A stretch of DNA of 35,171 bases from an uncultured Pseudomonadales bacterium (GTDB taxonomy: Bacteria > Pseudomonadota > Gammaproteobacteria > Pseudomonadales > Azotimanducaceae): NCBI GenBank assembly GCA_905182095.1, contig CAJJAQ010000170.1, positions 1 to 35,171 of the forward strand. Reading direction: 5' to 3'. A program made the translations under genes and the position numbers. Below the pieces are notes generated by a model. The model did not search any database and was not told the origin of the DNA. It saw nothing but the letters and a program-made list of their open reading frames with translations. Below, piece after piece: positions 1 to 8,775 of this stretch (position 1 is the first letter of the stretch; each line of letters starts with the position of its first letter).

Positions 1-2
1 GG

Positions 3-557
3 ACCGTAAATAGTGTTACGCACATGTGGGGCAAGACGGATGGACTGAATAGCTCAGCGTCGAATAACTATGTCTGGTTAGGACCGCTGGGTGAAGGCAA
101 CCATCACGGTGATCATCACGACTATCCAAGAGATTATCGTAATGGTTTTGGTGTTTCAGGTTGGTTACTAGATCCTACGCGATATGGAATTTTGGCTTTG
201 CGCGCGGTCAAGTTGGTTCGTGGTCTGAACAGAGCCTCGGAAAAAGAGGAAGCTGAAATTATTGCGGGTCGCGAAATTGCTCAGGTGAGTAGTATGACGT
301 CCTTTAACCGCGAAGCGGCTGCTTTGAAAAAGCAACTCGACACTCGGGTTATGGAGCTGAAAAACGATTGGATAGAAGCATTAGCCCATTGGGAAAAACT
401 CAAGCAAGAGTCTAAATTACTTCAGCAAGCGGCCGATCGCAGAGATGACCTTGCGAAAGAAATAGCTCAGGCTCGTGCCCATGTAAACAAGCGCAAAGAA
501 GTATTTTTCGCCGAATTAGAGGCATTACGCACCCAAGCGATGGCTTTTTCCACCTAA
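3..557 (+). CDS. Acyl-CoA (stearoyl-CoA type) desaturase, C-terminal part
   Basis: The reading frame is open to the left edge, so this is the last ~184 codons of a longer gene. It starts within the motif NSVTHMWG, which matches the conserved NSxxH segment of membrane di-iron acyl-CoA desaturases. It then has the third histidine box as EGNHHGDHHDYPRDYRNG (the HxxHH ligands), followed by a WLLDPTRYG segment typical of this family just before the C terminus. The rest is a charged helical tail of about 100 residues, longer than usual, with coiled-coil character. Family knowledge: such enzymes put a cis double bond (usually delta-9) into saturated acyl chains at the inner membrane. The first two His boxes and the membrane segments lie outside the window. 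Calling the ATG at 24 the start would cut through the catalytic core, so it is not the real start. Confidence 0.88.
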   Translation, partial: TVNSVTHMWGKTDGLNSSASNNYVWLGPLGEGNHHGDHHDYPRDYRNGFGVSGWLLDPTRYGILALRAVKLVRGLNRASEKEEAEIIAGREIAQVSSMTSFNREAAALKKQLDTRVMELKNDWIEALAHWEKLKQESKLLQQAADRRDDLAKEIAQARAHVNKRKEVFFAELEALRTQAMAFST

Positions 558-784
558 TATCAATGATATAGGCTGACGCAATTGTTGAGCCTCGGATGGT
601 TTGTCGAGGCGTTCTGTGAACTTTTTCGGCAAATGCGTTCTGTGAACTAGCGCGGTGAATCCGCGCTGGATCACGATCTTTTTCTACTCCCTCAGTTCAT
701 TCTTTTCTCAATGTTTAGTCCGCCGGTTAAACCCTCGGCCTTGGCTTCGTTATCACTTTCTCACGTTTTCCCTCCAGACCCTCA
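558..784. promoter_or_regulatory. Intergenic region with two hairpins and a duplicated GTTCTGTGAAC element
   Basis: Two inverted repeats follow the desaturase stop: GCCTCG at 589-594 with CGAGGC at 605-610, and AGCGCGG at 649-655 with CCGCGCT at 661-667. The second is followed by a T-rich stretch and could act as a terminator, although the T-run starts about 11 bases after the stem. Between them the 14-mer GCGTTCTGTGAACT occurs twice (609-622 and 635-648). Its core GTTC-TGT-GAAC is an interrupted palindrome, so two copies 26 bases apart look like paired operator half-sites in front of the transporter gene. No protein that would bind them is identified. Confidence 0.4.
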
Positions 785-2353
785 GTGGTCTATGATCTGA
801 CTCGCTCAGATGAATTATTGGATACCCAAACTTTGACTCAATGGATGACCGAACACTGGCTAGCAATGGTCTTATTGCTGACTTACTCGATGTTGCTGTT
901 GCACAACGCATATATCGGTAGCAAGGTCAGCACCGGTCTAGACGAATTTTATGTTGGCGGTCGTAAAATGGGTGGGCTTGCCATTGGTATTTCGTTTTTT
1001 GCCACCTTCGCATCCACCAATAGCTACATTGGGCACGCGGGTAAAGGGTATACCTACGGATTGGCATGGATGGCTATGCCCATTATGCTCATCCTGTTCA
1101 CCTTCATTACTTGGCGTTGGATTGGGCCAAAGACTAGGCGTTTGGCGGCTAGATTTGACGCGCTGACGTTGCCCGACTTTCTCGCCAGTCGTTTTCTTCC
1201 AATACCGGGGTCTGTTGAGCCGCTTAATAACAACGCGCAGCGGCAAAAACACCCTTTGCTCATTGTTTCGGGACTCATCATTGTCTTTTGTAGCTTGCTC
1301 TACTTGGTTGCTATTTTTAAAGGCGTAGGGCACCTCTTTGAACGCTTTTTTGATGTGCCTTATGAGGTAGCAATTGGCATCGCCTTGGTCATCGTAATGC
1401 TCTACACCAGTGTGGGTGGCTTCGTTTCCGTGGTGCGTACTGATGTTATTCAGGGCGTTTTGATGATGGTAGGTGCGGTAACCATTTTCTATTTTGTCAC
1501 CTCGGCCGCAGGGGGTGTGGGTGCTTTAGTCGATTTGAGTGAGATGCCCTCTAAAGATTTTCTCTTTGACCTAAACGGCGGCATCCCTTTTGTTGTGTTG
1601 TTGGGTATTGCCCTCTCAGGGTCGTTAAAACTGATAGTTGATCCCCGTCAAACTTCTAGGTTTTATGCGCTAAAAGATGAGGCATCCTTGCGTCAAGGCA
1701 TGTGGGCTGCGGTGATCGGTCTGACCATTGTGCAGCTGTGTTTATACCCCGTTGGCATCTACGCGCACCTATTAATGTCCGGAGTGAGTGATACCGATTT
1801 GATTATTCCCACTTTAGTTAACGACCCTTCGGTTTTCCCTATTTGGGCTGGGGATTTTTTGTTTATCGCCATTATCGCGGCGGCAATGTCTTCTATGGAC
1901 AGTGTGCTTTTGGTGGCGGCCTCGACGTTTTACAAAAACCTTATTCAGCCTTTCAATTTACCCAGTGCGCAAACATTCCCCTTGGCGTGGACGAGAGCAG
2001 CGGTTTTGTTGCTGGCACTGATGTCCGCGGGGTTTGCATTGAACCCGCCTGGTGACATTTTGGCCATTACCATTTTTTCTGGCAGTTTATACGCAGCCTG
2101 CTTTTTCCCCGCAGTAGTCTGTGGTTTGTATTGGCAAAAAGGCAGCGCTGCAGGAGTCTTGGCTTCAATGACCGCAGGGGTGACGGTATTACTAGTTTGG
2201 ATAGCTTCAGGCTTGAGCAGCGTACTGCACGAGGTGTTTCCGGCGTTGGCCGTGTCTTTGGTTGTTTACTATGTTGTTGCTAGGTTGAGCCACGATACTG
2301 TAGATCTAGAGCGCATGGTGGGACTAGATTCGCCGTTGGATCACCGCAGCTAA
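785..2353 (+). CDS. Sodium:solute symporter (SSS family)
   Basis: A polytopic membrane protein of about 522 residues with roughly 13 hydrophobic segments, the normal size for the SSS family. Family signatures are visible: FYVGGRKMGG with STNSYIGHAGKGYTYG near residues 55-95, the YTSVGGFVSVVRTDVIQG signature around residue 210, and IAAAMSSMDSVLLVAASTFYKN around residue 365. These proteins use the sodium gradient to import small solutes such as proline, pantothenate, sugars or carboxylates; the substrate cannot be read from sequence. The start is uncertain. The GTG at 785 gives a 20-residue polar leader but has no clear ribosome site, and an in-frame ATG at 845 lies just before the first membrane helix. 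The gene stands alone between convergent and co-directional neighbours. Confidence 0.88.
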   Translation: MVYDLTRSDELLDTQTLTQWMTEHWLAMVLLLTYSMLLLHNAYIGSKVSTGLDEFYVGGRKMGGLAIGISFFATFASTNSYIGHAGKGYTYGLAWMAMPIMLILFTFITWRWIGPKTRRLAARFDALTLPDFLASRFLPIPGSVEPLNNNAQRQKHPLLIVSGLIIVFCSLLYLVAIFKGVGHLFERFFDVPYEVAIGIALVIVMLYTSVGGFVSVVRTDVIQGVLMMVGAVTIFYFVTSAAGGVGALVDLSEMPSKDFLFDLNGGIPFVVLLGIALSGSLKLIVDPRQTSRFYALKDEASLRQGMWAAVIGLTIVQLCLYPVGIYAHLLMSGVSDTDLIIPTLVNDPSVFPIWAGDFLFIAIIAAAMSSMDSVLLVAASTFYKNLIQPFNLPSAQTFPLAWTRAAVLLLALMSAGFALNPPGDILAITIFSGSLYAACFFPAVVCGLYWQKGSAAGVLASMTAGVTVLLVWIASGLSSVLHEVFPALAVSLVVYYVVARLSHDTVDLERMVGLDSPLDHRS

Positions 2354-2443
2354 TTCAAACCAGCGCCACAAGACCTTTGCCTCTGGCACTAGTTCTATGC
2401 GGTAGGTTTTTGCTGCATTAATGTGAAGTAGCGATTGCTGTAA

Positions 2444-3706
2444 TCAGTCGATTACGGCTTGGTAGGTTAATACCTGAAAATCCTGGCGTATATTGATGTG
2501 GGTATAGGGGCGGACCTGTGTCATCACAACGCCTATTAGCTCTTGTTCTGGATCTATCCATGACAACGTGCAGTAAGCACCGCCCCAGTAGCCTGAACCT
2601 TCAGACAAGGGTGTGGCGGCCTCGCCACGATCAACCACAACCCCGTAGCCTAAACCAAAGCCCATACCGGGTCCGGCAAGCCATAAATCTAGGTCGCCGG
2701 TATGGTTTTCTAACATCAGACTAACGGTGCTGGGTGCCAGAATTCGAGTGCCGTTCAAAATGCCACCGTTGAGCATGGTGAGTTGGAAACGCAAGTAGTC
2801 TCGAGTGGTAGACGCTAACCCCCCGGCGCCACGAAATAGTGTTTTTGGTCCTGTAATCCATCGGCTTTCTGTAGAACCTGGATCTTGTTCGACAATTTTC
2901 ATGTCTGCACCGGGCGTATATTGAGCCGCTAATCTAGGCGCCTTGCTGGCATCCATATAGAAGTGCGTATCGGTCATATCCAGTGGCGCAAAAATGCGTC
3001 GCTTAAAAAATTGGTCTAAGGACATGCCAGAAATGATTTCTACTAAGTGTCCCACTACGTCGGTGGCGACGGAATACTGCCAATCTTCGCCGGGCTGATA
3101 ATTCAGTGGCAAAGTGAGTAAGGTTTTAATCAGCTCTGCATTGTCTTTTTGTGGTTTGCCAGCAAACGCCGCTCTATAGGCTTGAATATCGCCTCGATAA
3201 CTATTTGCTAGTCCCGCCGTATGGGTGAGCATGTCGCGAATCTGAATGGGTCTTTGTAAATCTTTTAACTCGCCAGAGTCGCCCTTAACTTTCACGTTGG
3301 CGAATTCGGGGATGAATTTGGCGACTGGGTCGCGTAATTGAAAGTGGCCTTCTTCCCAAAGCATCATTAGTGCAACAGATGTGATGGGTTTGGTCATGGA
3401 GGCAATGCGGAAAATTGCGTCTTCTTGCATGGCTTTGCCTGCTGCTACGTCCATGTCTCCTTGCACCTGAAAATGCACAAGTTTGCCCTTTCTCAATATG
3501 GCGGTAATAACGCCGGGCGTTAGACCTTGATCAATATATTTTTGCATCGCGGGAGCAATTCTTCGCAGGCGCTCACTGGACATTCCTACAGATTCGGGTT
3601 TTGCCCGTGGAATTTCCTTAGCGCTAGCGTGCATAGAAAAAATGGCTAAAGAAAGGGTACAAAGGGCAACAAGAAGGCCAACAAATAAACGAGTAATGCT
3701 TTTCAT
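2444..3706 (-). CDS. Secreted serine hydrolase, beta-lactamase class C / EstB-type esterase family
   Basis: Starting at the ATG at 3706, which has GGGGAG five bases upstream, the protein has 420 residues. It begins with a clear signal peptide: positively charged start, hydrophobic core, and cleavage after ASA near residue 29. The longer frame from 3736 would bury that signal and is rejected. The catalytic S-x-x-K motif is SMTK at residues 103-106. The second motif is YSV at 211-213, as in EstB-like esterases rather than the YAN of true class C beta-lactamases, and a WGGAY segment near the C terminus takes the place of KTG. Family knowledge: these periplasmic or secreted enzymes cleave esters or small beta-lactam-like or peptide substrates. 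The substrate is unknown, and antibiotic resistance should not be assumed. Confidence 0.87.
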   Translation of the reverse strand: MKSITRLFVGLLVALCTLSLAIFSMHASAKEIPRAKPESVGMSSERLRRIAPAMQKYIDQGLTPGVITAILRKGKLVHFQVQGDMDVAAGKAMQEDAIFRIASMTKPITSVALMMLWEEGHFQLRDPVAKFIPEFANVKVKGDSGELKDLQRPIQIRDMLTHTAGLANSYRGDIQAYRAAFAGKPQKDNAELIKTLLTLPLNYQPGEDWQYSVATDVVGHLVEIISGMSLDQFFKRRIFAPLDMTDTHFYMDASKAPRLAAQYTPGADMKIVEQDPGSTESRWITGPKTLFRGAGGLASTTRDYLRFQLTMLNGGILNGTRILAPSTVSLMLENHTGDLDLWLAGPGMGFGLGYGVVVDRGEAATPLSEGSGYWGGAYCTLSWIDPEQELIGVVMTQVRPYTHINIRQDFQVLTYQAVID

Positions 3707-3952
3707 ATATCTCCCCAGAAATGAATTCAGAACCAACGCTTAATATTACCTATAAATCGGGTGATCTCCGAAGGTTAAATTAGGCGGCGTAAACAGGGGT
3801 TGAATATGGGACTTTCAGAGTTCTGCAGTTGAAATTTGCAAAGTGAACGCGACGCAGTGCCGCTCATTGAAGGTTCCTGCAAAAAGTTAAAGCTGGTTTA
3901 TGAAAGCTTGTAAGCGGCAAGAAATACGCTACGTACCCTATATGTTGAAAGG

Positions 3953-4594
3953 CTAATCCTTTGCAGATTTATTGCTCACGGAACGCGACCACCAAACAGC
4001 CATTAGCCTAAATTGCACTAAGAGTGTGGCCAGGGTTATCAACAAAATGGCTAGCGTTGCGGCGATGAAGGGGGCGTAAACCCACTCGTAGACGCCAAAA
4101 GCCAACAACATAATTATGCTGCCGATGGCAAGTTGAAAATCGCGCCAGCTTGCCGTTGTAGTGCCGGCAAAAAATTCGCCGTTATCGCCGTCCAGACGGG
4201 CCTTGCGCATGGTGCTATGAGCAATCCAGTTTATCGTTAATATCAGCACTGCCACCAAGACCATCCATGGGCCAATGAGCTGTACCGTTAACATTTGAAT
4301 GATCGAAAATTGTATTAAGCCAACCGCGAAAGGCATGACAAATTCCTGCATTGTAGGCACCCAGACAAATCTCGTTACATTGGTGGCGTAGGATACCCAA
4401 ACTAAAATAGTGCCCATTAGGGTGATCGAAACTTGTAGCCAAGACAGCAGCGCCTGCCAAGTTAATGCAAATAGATATGGCGTTTCGACAATGAAAGACC
4501 AAAGTAACTCCAGTGCAAAGGCCTGCATTATGCCCAGAAGTGTCAGCACTAATGCGGGAACATTATGTTTTACTCGGTTGCTAATGTCTTTCAT
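3953..4594 (-). CDS. Hypothetical membrane protein, about six helices
   Basis: A 213-residue protein made almost entirely of hydrophobic helices (about six), with a short polar break near residues 130-150 containing RKARLDGDNGEF. I recognise no family. The ATG at 4594 is the first usable start. The frame stays open upstream through a GATGGT-type hexanucleotide repeat, which would read as alternating Ile-Thr, but no start codon occurs there before a stop. The region before the ATG has only a weak AAGAAA purine stretch as ribosome site. It lies downstream of the GST gene on the same strand but about 245 bases away, with a hairpin between them, so it is probably transcribed separately. An integral inner-membrane location is the only safe statement. 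Confidence 0.7.
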   Translation of the reverse strand: MKDISNRVKHNVPALVLTLLGIMQAFALELLWSFIVETPYLFALTWQALLSWLQVSITLMGTILVWVSYATNVTRFVWVPTMQEFVMPFAVGLIQFSIIQMLTVQLIGPWMVLVAVLILTINWIAHSTMRKARLDGDNGEFFAGTTTASWRDFQLAIGSIIMLLAFGVYEWVYAPFIAATLAILLITLATLLVQFRLMAVWWSRSVSNKSAKD

Positions 4595-4609
4595 GGCGAA
4601 AATTTTCTT

Positions 4610-4633
4610 GATGGTGATGGTGATGGTGATCGT
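4610..4633. repeat. Hexanucleotide tandem repeat GATGGT x4
   Basis: GATGGT occurs three times exactly, followed by one variant copy GATCGT, immediately upstream (16 bases) of the start codon of the minus-strand membrane protein gene. It occupies the 5' leader of that gene, so changes in copy number would alter leader length but not the reading frame. Confidence 0.85.
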
Positions 4634-4760
4634 GGTTAGGCGGGCTCTACTAAAATACCAGTTGTAGAGTTTCTATTCTCAAGGCCAGCAATGTATCGCG
4701 TTTCTATCTAATTATAGTTTAGGGCAAAAAATTATTTGGAATTTGAGCTTAGTTAACGGG

Positions 4761-4783
4761 TGGGGCCTGCAGAAAAGGCCCCA
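4761..4783. terminator. Hairpin, possible terminator below the GST gene
   Basis: TGGGGCCT (4761-4768) pairs perfectly with AGGCCCCA (4776-4783) across a 7-base loop. On the plus strand a T-rich stretch begins eight bases later. On the minus strand, the direction of the GST gene, there is no strong T-run directly after the stem. The position between two minus-strand genes favours a terminator or attenuator role. Confidence 0.5.
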
Positions 4784-4839
4784 ACACCGCGTTTTTCTTT
4801 TGGGTATTCGACTAGCTCGTGTGCGCAAACGCCATTTGA

Positions 4840-5460
4840 TTAAGAGCTGGCTTCTTCAGTTACGCGCTTAATACTTGGGCGTTCTGCTAGGTGTTCCATT
4901 AGTCCTGCAATCTGTGGGTAGTCAGCAAGTATGTCTTTATTGAACATCTTTTTGCCAATGGTTGATGCTAGGCCAAAGGAATAGTACGTATACAAGTCGG
5001 CAATACTGAAGGTGTCGCCAGCAGCATAAGGGTTACACACCATTAGCTGTCCAACAGCCTGCATGCCTCTGTCTAAATCTTTTTCTGTACTGGCTTTGGT
5101 TTCATCACTAACAGGCGTGTTGAACAGGGCTTCAGGCAGGCAGCGTCTTGCGACTAGCTCAACGTTTAATTTGATATGGCAGGCCAGTTCTATTGCTTTG
5201 GCCGCCGCAAATGGATCGGCAGGAACGATAGAGGGCGAAGGCTGTAGGCGTTCTAGGTAGTCAACAATGGCTAAAGACTCTGAGATGTATTGGCCGTTTA
5301 CACCAATTGAAGGCATTTTGCCCATAGGTGTTCTAGCAAGGTTGTCGTCTTTTTGAGTGGGTGGGGCTTTGACTTCTTCGAATTCCAAACCCTTTTCAAT
5401 AAGAACAGCTTTTACCAAACCGTAGTAATTGCTCATTCGTAGTCCGTATAACTGGATCAT
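4840..5460 (-). CDS. Glutathione S-transferase family protein
   Basis: A 206-residue two-domain GST, the normal length. The N-terminal thioredoxin-like domain begins IQLYGLRMSNYYGLVKAVL and carries the glutathione-binding cis-Pro region MGKMPSI followed by the SES motif (ISESLAIVDYL, about residues 60-70). The all-helical C-terminal domain follows, with the conserved FSIADLYTY segment (N-capping box and hydrophobic staple). The ATG at 5460 has AAGGGAGA just upstream, a strong ribosome site. Family knowledge: cytosolic GSTs conjugate glutathione to electrophiles or reduce peroxides. Ser11/Tyr13 are the likely residues near the thiol, but the class was not determined. It is a single-gene unit, probably with a stress or detoxification role. 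Confidence 0.9.
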   Translation of the reverse strand: MIQLYGLRMSNYYGLVKAVLIEKGLEFEEVKAPPTQKDDNLARTPMGKMPSIGVNGQYISESLAIVDYLERLQPSPSIVPADPFAAAKAIELACHIKLNVELVARRCLPEALFNTPVSDETKASTEKDLDRGMQAVGQLMVCNPYAAGDTFSIADLYTYYSFGLASTIGKKMFNKDILADYPQIAGLMEHLAERPSIKRVTEEASS

Positions 5461-5685
5461 AAGTCTCCCTTAATTTTTTTTGCAGTTAGATTTTTATGTT
5501 GTATTGAGAGTTTAACTGAGTCGGTCTTGAAATGGCACGAGGCTTAAGCGCCGTCAGGTCCAAGTTTTTCTTGAATATATGACGTGAGTTTTTGGACTTT
5601 GCAACAATTATTGCCACCACGCGCACCAAGTTGCTTATCATAGGGTTCAAGCGGTGAGAGCGCCGTTCTAACAGGAATTAAAGCT

Positions 5686-6495
5686 TTGCAATCCGATATA
5701 GAAAAACTTCATGACCTGATGCAAAAGCATAAGAAAATTTTGCTTATTTCCGGGGCCGGGATCAGTACCAACTCAGGTATTGGCGACTATCGCGACAAGA
5801 ACGGAGATTGGAAAAGAGTTCAGCCGGTAAAACATCAAGGGTTTATGGGCAGTCATCAATGGCGGCAAAGGTATTGGGGGCGTAGTCAGCTTGGATACCC
5901 TGAGTTTTTGCGGGCACAGCCTAATGAGGGTCATCATGCTTTGGCTCGGTTGGAGCAGCAGGGTAGGATTTTTGCGCTCATCACGCAGAATGTAGATCGA
6001 CTGCACCAAAAGGCCGGTCAACAAAATGTAATTGATTTGCATGGTCGTTTAGATCAAGTGATATGCACTGCTTGCGGCAAACTGGAATCTCGTGATGATA
6101 TTCAGCTTTGGTTGGAAGCCCATAATCCCAGCTTACAAGCCGCGGAATTTGTGCCCGCACCAGACGGAGATGCTGATTTGGAGGCAGAGTTTTCGCAAAT
6201 CCAAGTTCCCGGTTGCTCAGCTTGTGACGGTATTCTGAAACCTCACGTGGTGTTTTTTGGTGATTCGGTGCCTAAACCTATTGTCGAACAAGCCTACACT
6301 TGGGTCGAGGAGGCTGATCTGGTTTTGGTTATTGGTAGTTCGCTCATGGTCTATTCAAGTTTTCGCTTTGTGCGCAAAGCGCATGAGTTATCTATACCCA
6401 TTGCCGCCATAAATAATGGCGTTACTCGGGCAGATGAATTATTTGATATGAAAATTATCGGCGATTGCTCTGATATATTGAGACAGTTGTTTTAG
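5686..6495 (+). CDS. NAD-dependent protein deacylase, Sir2 family (SIRT4-like)
   Basis: A 269-residue sirtuin with all core motifs: GAGIS at 23-27, the TQNVD segment at 100-104, catalytic His119 in HG, zinc cysteines C127/C130 and C177/C180, GDSVP at 192-196 and GSSL at 217-220. The insert of about 45 residues between the zinc-binding pairs, rich in acidic residues, is typical of class II (SIRT4-like) sirtuins rather than the shorter E. coli CobB. The reaction is NAD-dependent removal of acetyl or other acyl groups from lysine, releasing nicotinamide and O-acyl-ADP-ribose; cytoplasmic. The start is a TTG at 5686 with AGGAA about eight bases upstream; no ATG precedes the GAGIS motif without truncating the Rossmann fold, except Met12. 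Acyl specificity is inferred, not shown. Confidence 0.92.
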   Translation: MQSDIEKLHDLMQKHKKILLISGAGISTNSGIGDYRDKNGDWKRVQPVKHQGFMGSHQWRQRYWGRSQLGYPEFLRAQPNEGHHALARLEQQGRIFALITQNVDRLHQKAGQQNVIDLHGRLDQVICTACGKLESRDDIQLWLEAHNPSLQAAEFVPAPDGDADLEAEFSQIQVPGCSACDGILKPHVVFFGDSVPKPIVEQAYTWVEEADLVLVIGSSLMVYSSFRFVRKAHELSIPIAAINNGVTRADELFDMKIIGDCSDILRQLF

Positions 6496-6706
6496 CAGGG
6501 TTTGACTTAGAGGGAGCCGGTTTGGTTGGGCTACAGTACCTATTCAAAAGAGCAAAAAGGAGTACCGTTGTGTGCAATTGCAGGTTTTCTCGAAGTTTTG
6601 TCAGGTCGGGGCTGGTGGAATCTTCGCTACAAGGATTGATGGGAGGTGGCAAAACTTGCAAGTCACTTGCAGGCTACAAGACTGTCAGTATTTGGGGCGG
6701 TGTAAA

Positions 6707-7384
6707 ATGATGAAATCCGTTAACTCATACTATTTTTTGCATCATGTTTTTTGCTTGTTCTGCGCCGGCGTTAGAGCGAGGGCAAATATTAGGTCTTTCA
6801 GAGCGTTCAATTTCTCTGTGTTATTGGCCGTCTCTTTAGCTGGTGTTTTTCTAAATGTATCTGCGTTAGCAAATTCCGACGATATCGCAGGATCCGTCGC
6901 TGTGAGCGCTGAAGCCTCTACACTAAATGACGATGCAGATGCTGAATCAACGTTAGAAGGCATTCTGACTCAAGAGCCTCAAAAAGAAGACTATGTGGAG
7001 GAACGTAATTGCATCTCCACGCATCGAATTCGTAACGTCCAAGTGTTAGATGAGCATCATGTGATTTTCAATATGCGCCGGAATAAGCACTATTTGGTGC
7101 AGTTTAAGCATCGCTGCTTTGGGCTCAAACCTAACCAACCTATTAGCTACGAAGTGAATTCTTTTCAGGTCTGTAAATTTGATGCCATTCAGGGTTTAGA
7201 TAATTTTGCGGGCCGTTTGCAGACCGGTCAAAGTTGTCGAATACCTGGGTTTCAAAGTATTTCTAAGGAGCAGGTGGTGGTGCTGAAAGAAAACTTAAAG
7301 AACGACAGGCAACGCGCTCGTGAAGAGCGCAAAGCCAGGCGCGAGGCCGAGCACCAGGCGCGTAAGGCTAAACGAAAGGTCTAG
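6707..7384 (+). CDS. Secreted DUF6491-like protein
   Basis: A protein of about 225 residues from the ATG at 6707, preceded by GGGGCGG. The frame is open further upstream to 6572, but that part lacks a ribosome site and protein-like character. A hydrophobic segment at about residues 34-54 ending in SALA looks like a signal peptide with an unusually long N-region. An acidic linker follows. The conserved block from about residue 100 to 200 (RNCISTHRI, VLDEHHVIFNMRRNKHYLVQF, HRCFGL, VCKFD, SCRIPGF) matches the pattern I know for DUF6491. It has four cysteines that could form two disulfides in the periplasm. The last 30 residues are strongly basic (repeated RKARREAEHQ-type helix). Function unknown. 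Confidence 0.75.
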   Translation: MMKSVNSYYFLHHVFCLFCAGVRARANIRSFRAFNFSVLLAVSLAGVFLNVSALANSDDIAGSVAVSAEASTLNDDADAESTLEGILTQEPQKEDYVEERNCISTHRIRNVQVLDEHHVIFNMRRNKHYLVQFKHRCFGLKPNQPISYEVNSFQVCKFDAIQGLDNFAGRLQTGQSCRIPGFQSISKEQVVVLKENLKNDRQRAREERKARREAEHQARKAKRKV

Positions 7385-7418
7385 TTCTGCCCCAAAGGAG
7401 CAGTACTGTCCCGATAAG

Positions 7419-7432
7419 CGCCCTAAGGGGCG
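7419..7432. terminator. Small hairpin between convergent genes
   Basis: CGCCC (7419-7423) pairs with GGGCG (7428-7432) over a TAAG loop. It sits in the 68-base gap between convergent genes ending at 7384 and 7453. The stem is short and lacks a T-run, so a terminator role is plausible but weak. Confidence 0.3.
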
Positions 7433-7452
7433 ACCTGCACCAATGTTTAGCG

Positions 7453-8475
7453 CTAACGATCTAGAACGATATCAGCCAATTGCTGCAGTTCTACTACGCT
7501 GCGTGCAGAAACATTCAACGAAGTAACCGGAGTTTCATCCCACGCCTTGAGCCGGTCCCTAATTTTGTCTACTGACCCTACAAGAGATATTTCATCAGCC
7601 AGCGCAGTAGGCACCGCCACGGCAGCCTCGTCTTTTTTGCCCGCCAAATATAGATCCTGAATTTTTTCTGCCTCGGCCTCGAAACCCATGCGACCAATCA
7701 ACTCTTTGTGGAAATTGCGATCTTTAGCGCCCATGCCGCCAATATAAAGTGCCAACATATGTTTAATGGGAATCAAGCCTTTTTCTTCGTCGTCAGTGAT
7801 ATTCACCACCAACCCTTGTGTGACCTCAAAGTCAGCTTTTGCGTTAGATAACGAAGCGGAATAAACGTCTTGCCTAAAGGGTGAGTAGTACAATGGCAAC
7901 CAACCATCTGCAATTTCGGCAGCTAACGCTACGTTCTTCGGTCCCTCAGCACCCATCATAATGGGCAGGTCAGCCCGCAAAGGGTGAACTATCGGCTTCA
8001 AAGGTTTGCCCAAGCCCCAAGACCCTTCACCGGTAAATGGCAGTGGATAGTGTTCACCATCGTTAGACACGGGATTTTCTCGCGCTAAAACCTGACGAAT
8101 AATGTCGATATATTCACGGGTTCTGGCTAAAGGCTTAGAGAAGGGCGCGCCGTACCAACCCTCGACCACCTGAGGGCCAGATACACCTAGGCCAAGTATC
8201 ATACGACCATTGGAAAGGTGATCCATAGTGAGTGCGGCCATGGCCATGGCGGTTGGGGTGCGTGCGGAAATCTGACAAATACCTGTGCCTAAACGAATTT
8301 TGCTGGTCTGCGCGCCAATCCATGCGAGTGGTGTAATAGCATCGCTGCCATAAGCCTCCGCGGTCCACACTGAATCGTAGCCCAGTGCCTCAGCTTGCTG
8401 GGCCATTTGAATATGATGGGTGGGTGGTGTTGATCCCCAGTAGCCCAGCATTAGTCCTAATTTCATATCGCTCAT
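7453..8475 (-). CDS. LLM-class (luciferase-like) F420- or flavin-dependent oxidoreductase
   Basis: A 340-residue single-domain TIM-barrel protein. It begins MKLGLMLGYWG, then has EALGYDSVWTAEAYGSDAITPLAWIGAQT, the LGTGICQISARTPTAMAMAA strand that shapes the cofactor pocket, and MILGLGVSGPQVVEGWYG. This pattern is typical of LLM-class F420-dependent oxidoreductases related to those of actinobacteria and of many marine proteobacteria. GAGGAGAGAG just upstream of the ATG gives a very strong ribosome site. Such enzymes oxidise or monooxygenate hydrophobic substrates. Whether the cofactor is F420 or FMN cannot be decided without checking the genome for F420 biosynthesis genes. It is convergent with the DUF6491-like gene. 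A second LLM protein lies at 30942-31859 but belongs to a different subgroup. Confidence 0.88.
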   Translation of the reverse strand: MSDMKLGLMLGYWGSTPPTHHIQMAQQAEALGYDSVWTAEAYGSDAITPLAWIGAQTSKIRLGTGICQISARTPTAMAMAALTMDHLSNGRMILGLGVSGPQVVEGWYGAPFSKPLARTREYIDIIRQVLARENPVSNDGEHYPLPFTGEGSWGLGKPLKPIVHPLRADLPIMMGAEGPKNVALAAEIADGWLPLYYSPFRQDVYSASLSNAKADFEVTQGLVVNITDDEEKGLIPIKHMLALYIGGMGAKDRNFHKELIGRMGFEAEAEKIQDLYLAGKKDEAAVAVPTALADEISLVGSVDKIRDRLKAWDETPVTSLNVSARSVVELQQLADIVLDR

Positions 8476-8775
8476 TTCTCTCTCCTCATTTTATTTGGCC
8501 GGTTGTTGCTCATGCCTCTGAGCAGTTTGCCCAGAGTCTTTTAACTCGGCTTTTTAGCTCTATATGTCGATACTTCTTTGAATTCTGTCATTCAACACCG
8601 AGTGGTAGCTAAGCCTCGGCCTGTTGGCTGCCCGCCACTTTTGCGGCCCGGCCAAGGTGGCTGGATTTGCCTGGTGGGTTTCGCGTTCTATTTTATAATG
8701 GGAAACAACCCAAATCGCAAATAGACAAAGCTAGCAATAAAGTGGCAGGAAAAAGGTCGTTAAGTCATAACGAAT
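8476..8775. other. Non-coding gap upstream of the LLM gene
   Basis: No convincing gene. A plus-strand TATAAT occurs in TTTTATAATGGG near 8693, without a well-placed -35. The stretch runs from the LLM gene leader into the decayed transposon DNA, and its right part may be unrecognisable transposon remnant. Confidence 0.5.

Noticed and set aside
938-1333. Minus-strand 131-residue ORF
   Set aside because: It is antisense to a well-supported symporter gene and has no family-like composition.
2444-3706. True AmpC beta-lactamase
   Set aside because: YSV and WGG replace the YAN and KTG motifs, so an esterase-like role is more likely.
4761-4783. Intrinsic terminator with certainty for the GST gene
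   Set aside because: The hairpin is strong but the T-run is on the opposite strand from GST transcription, so it is listed only as a candidate.
6572-6706. Upstream extension of the DUF6491-like protein
   Set aside because: The extra 45 residues have no ribosome site and would precede the export signal with unsuitable sequence.
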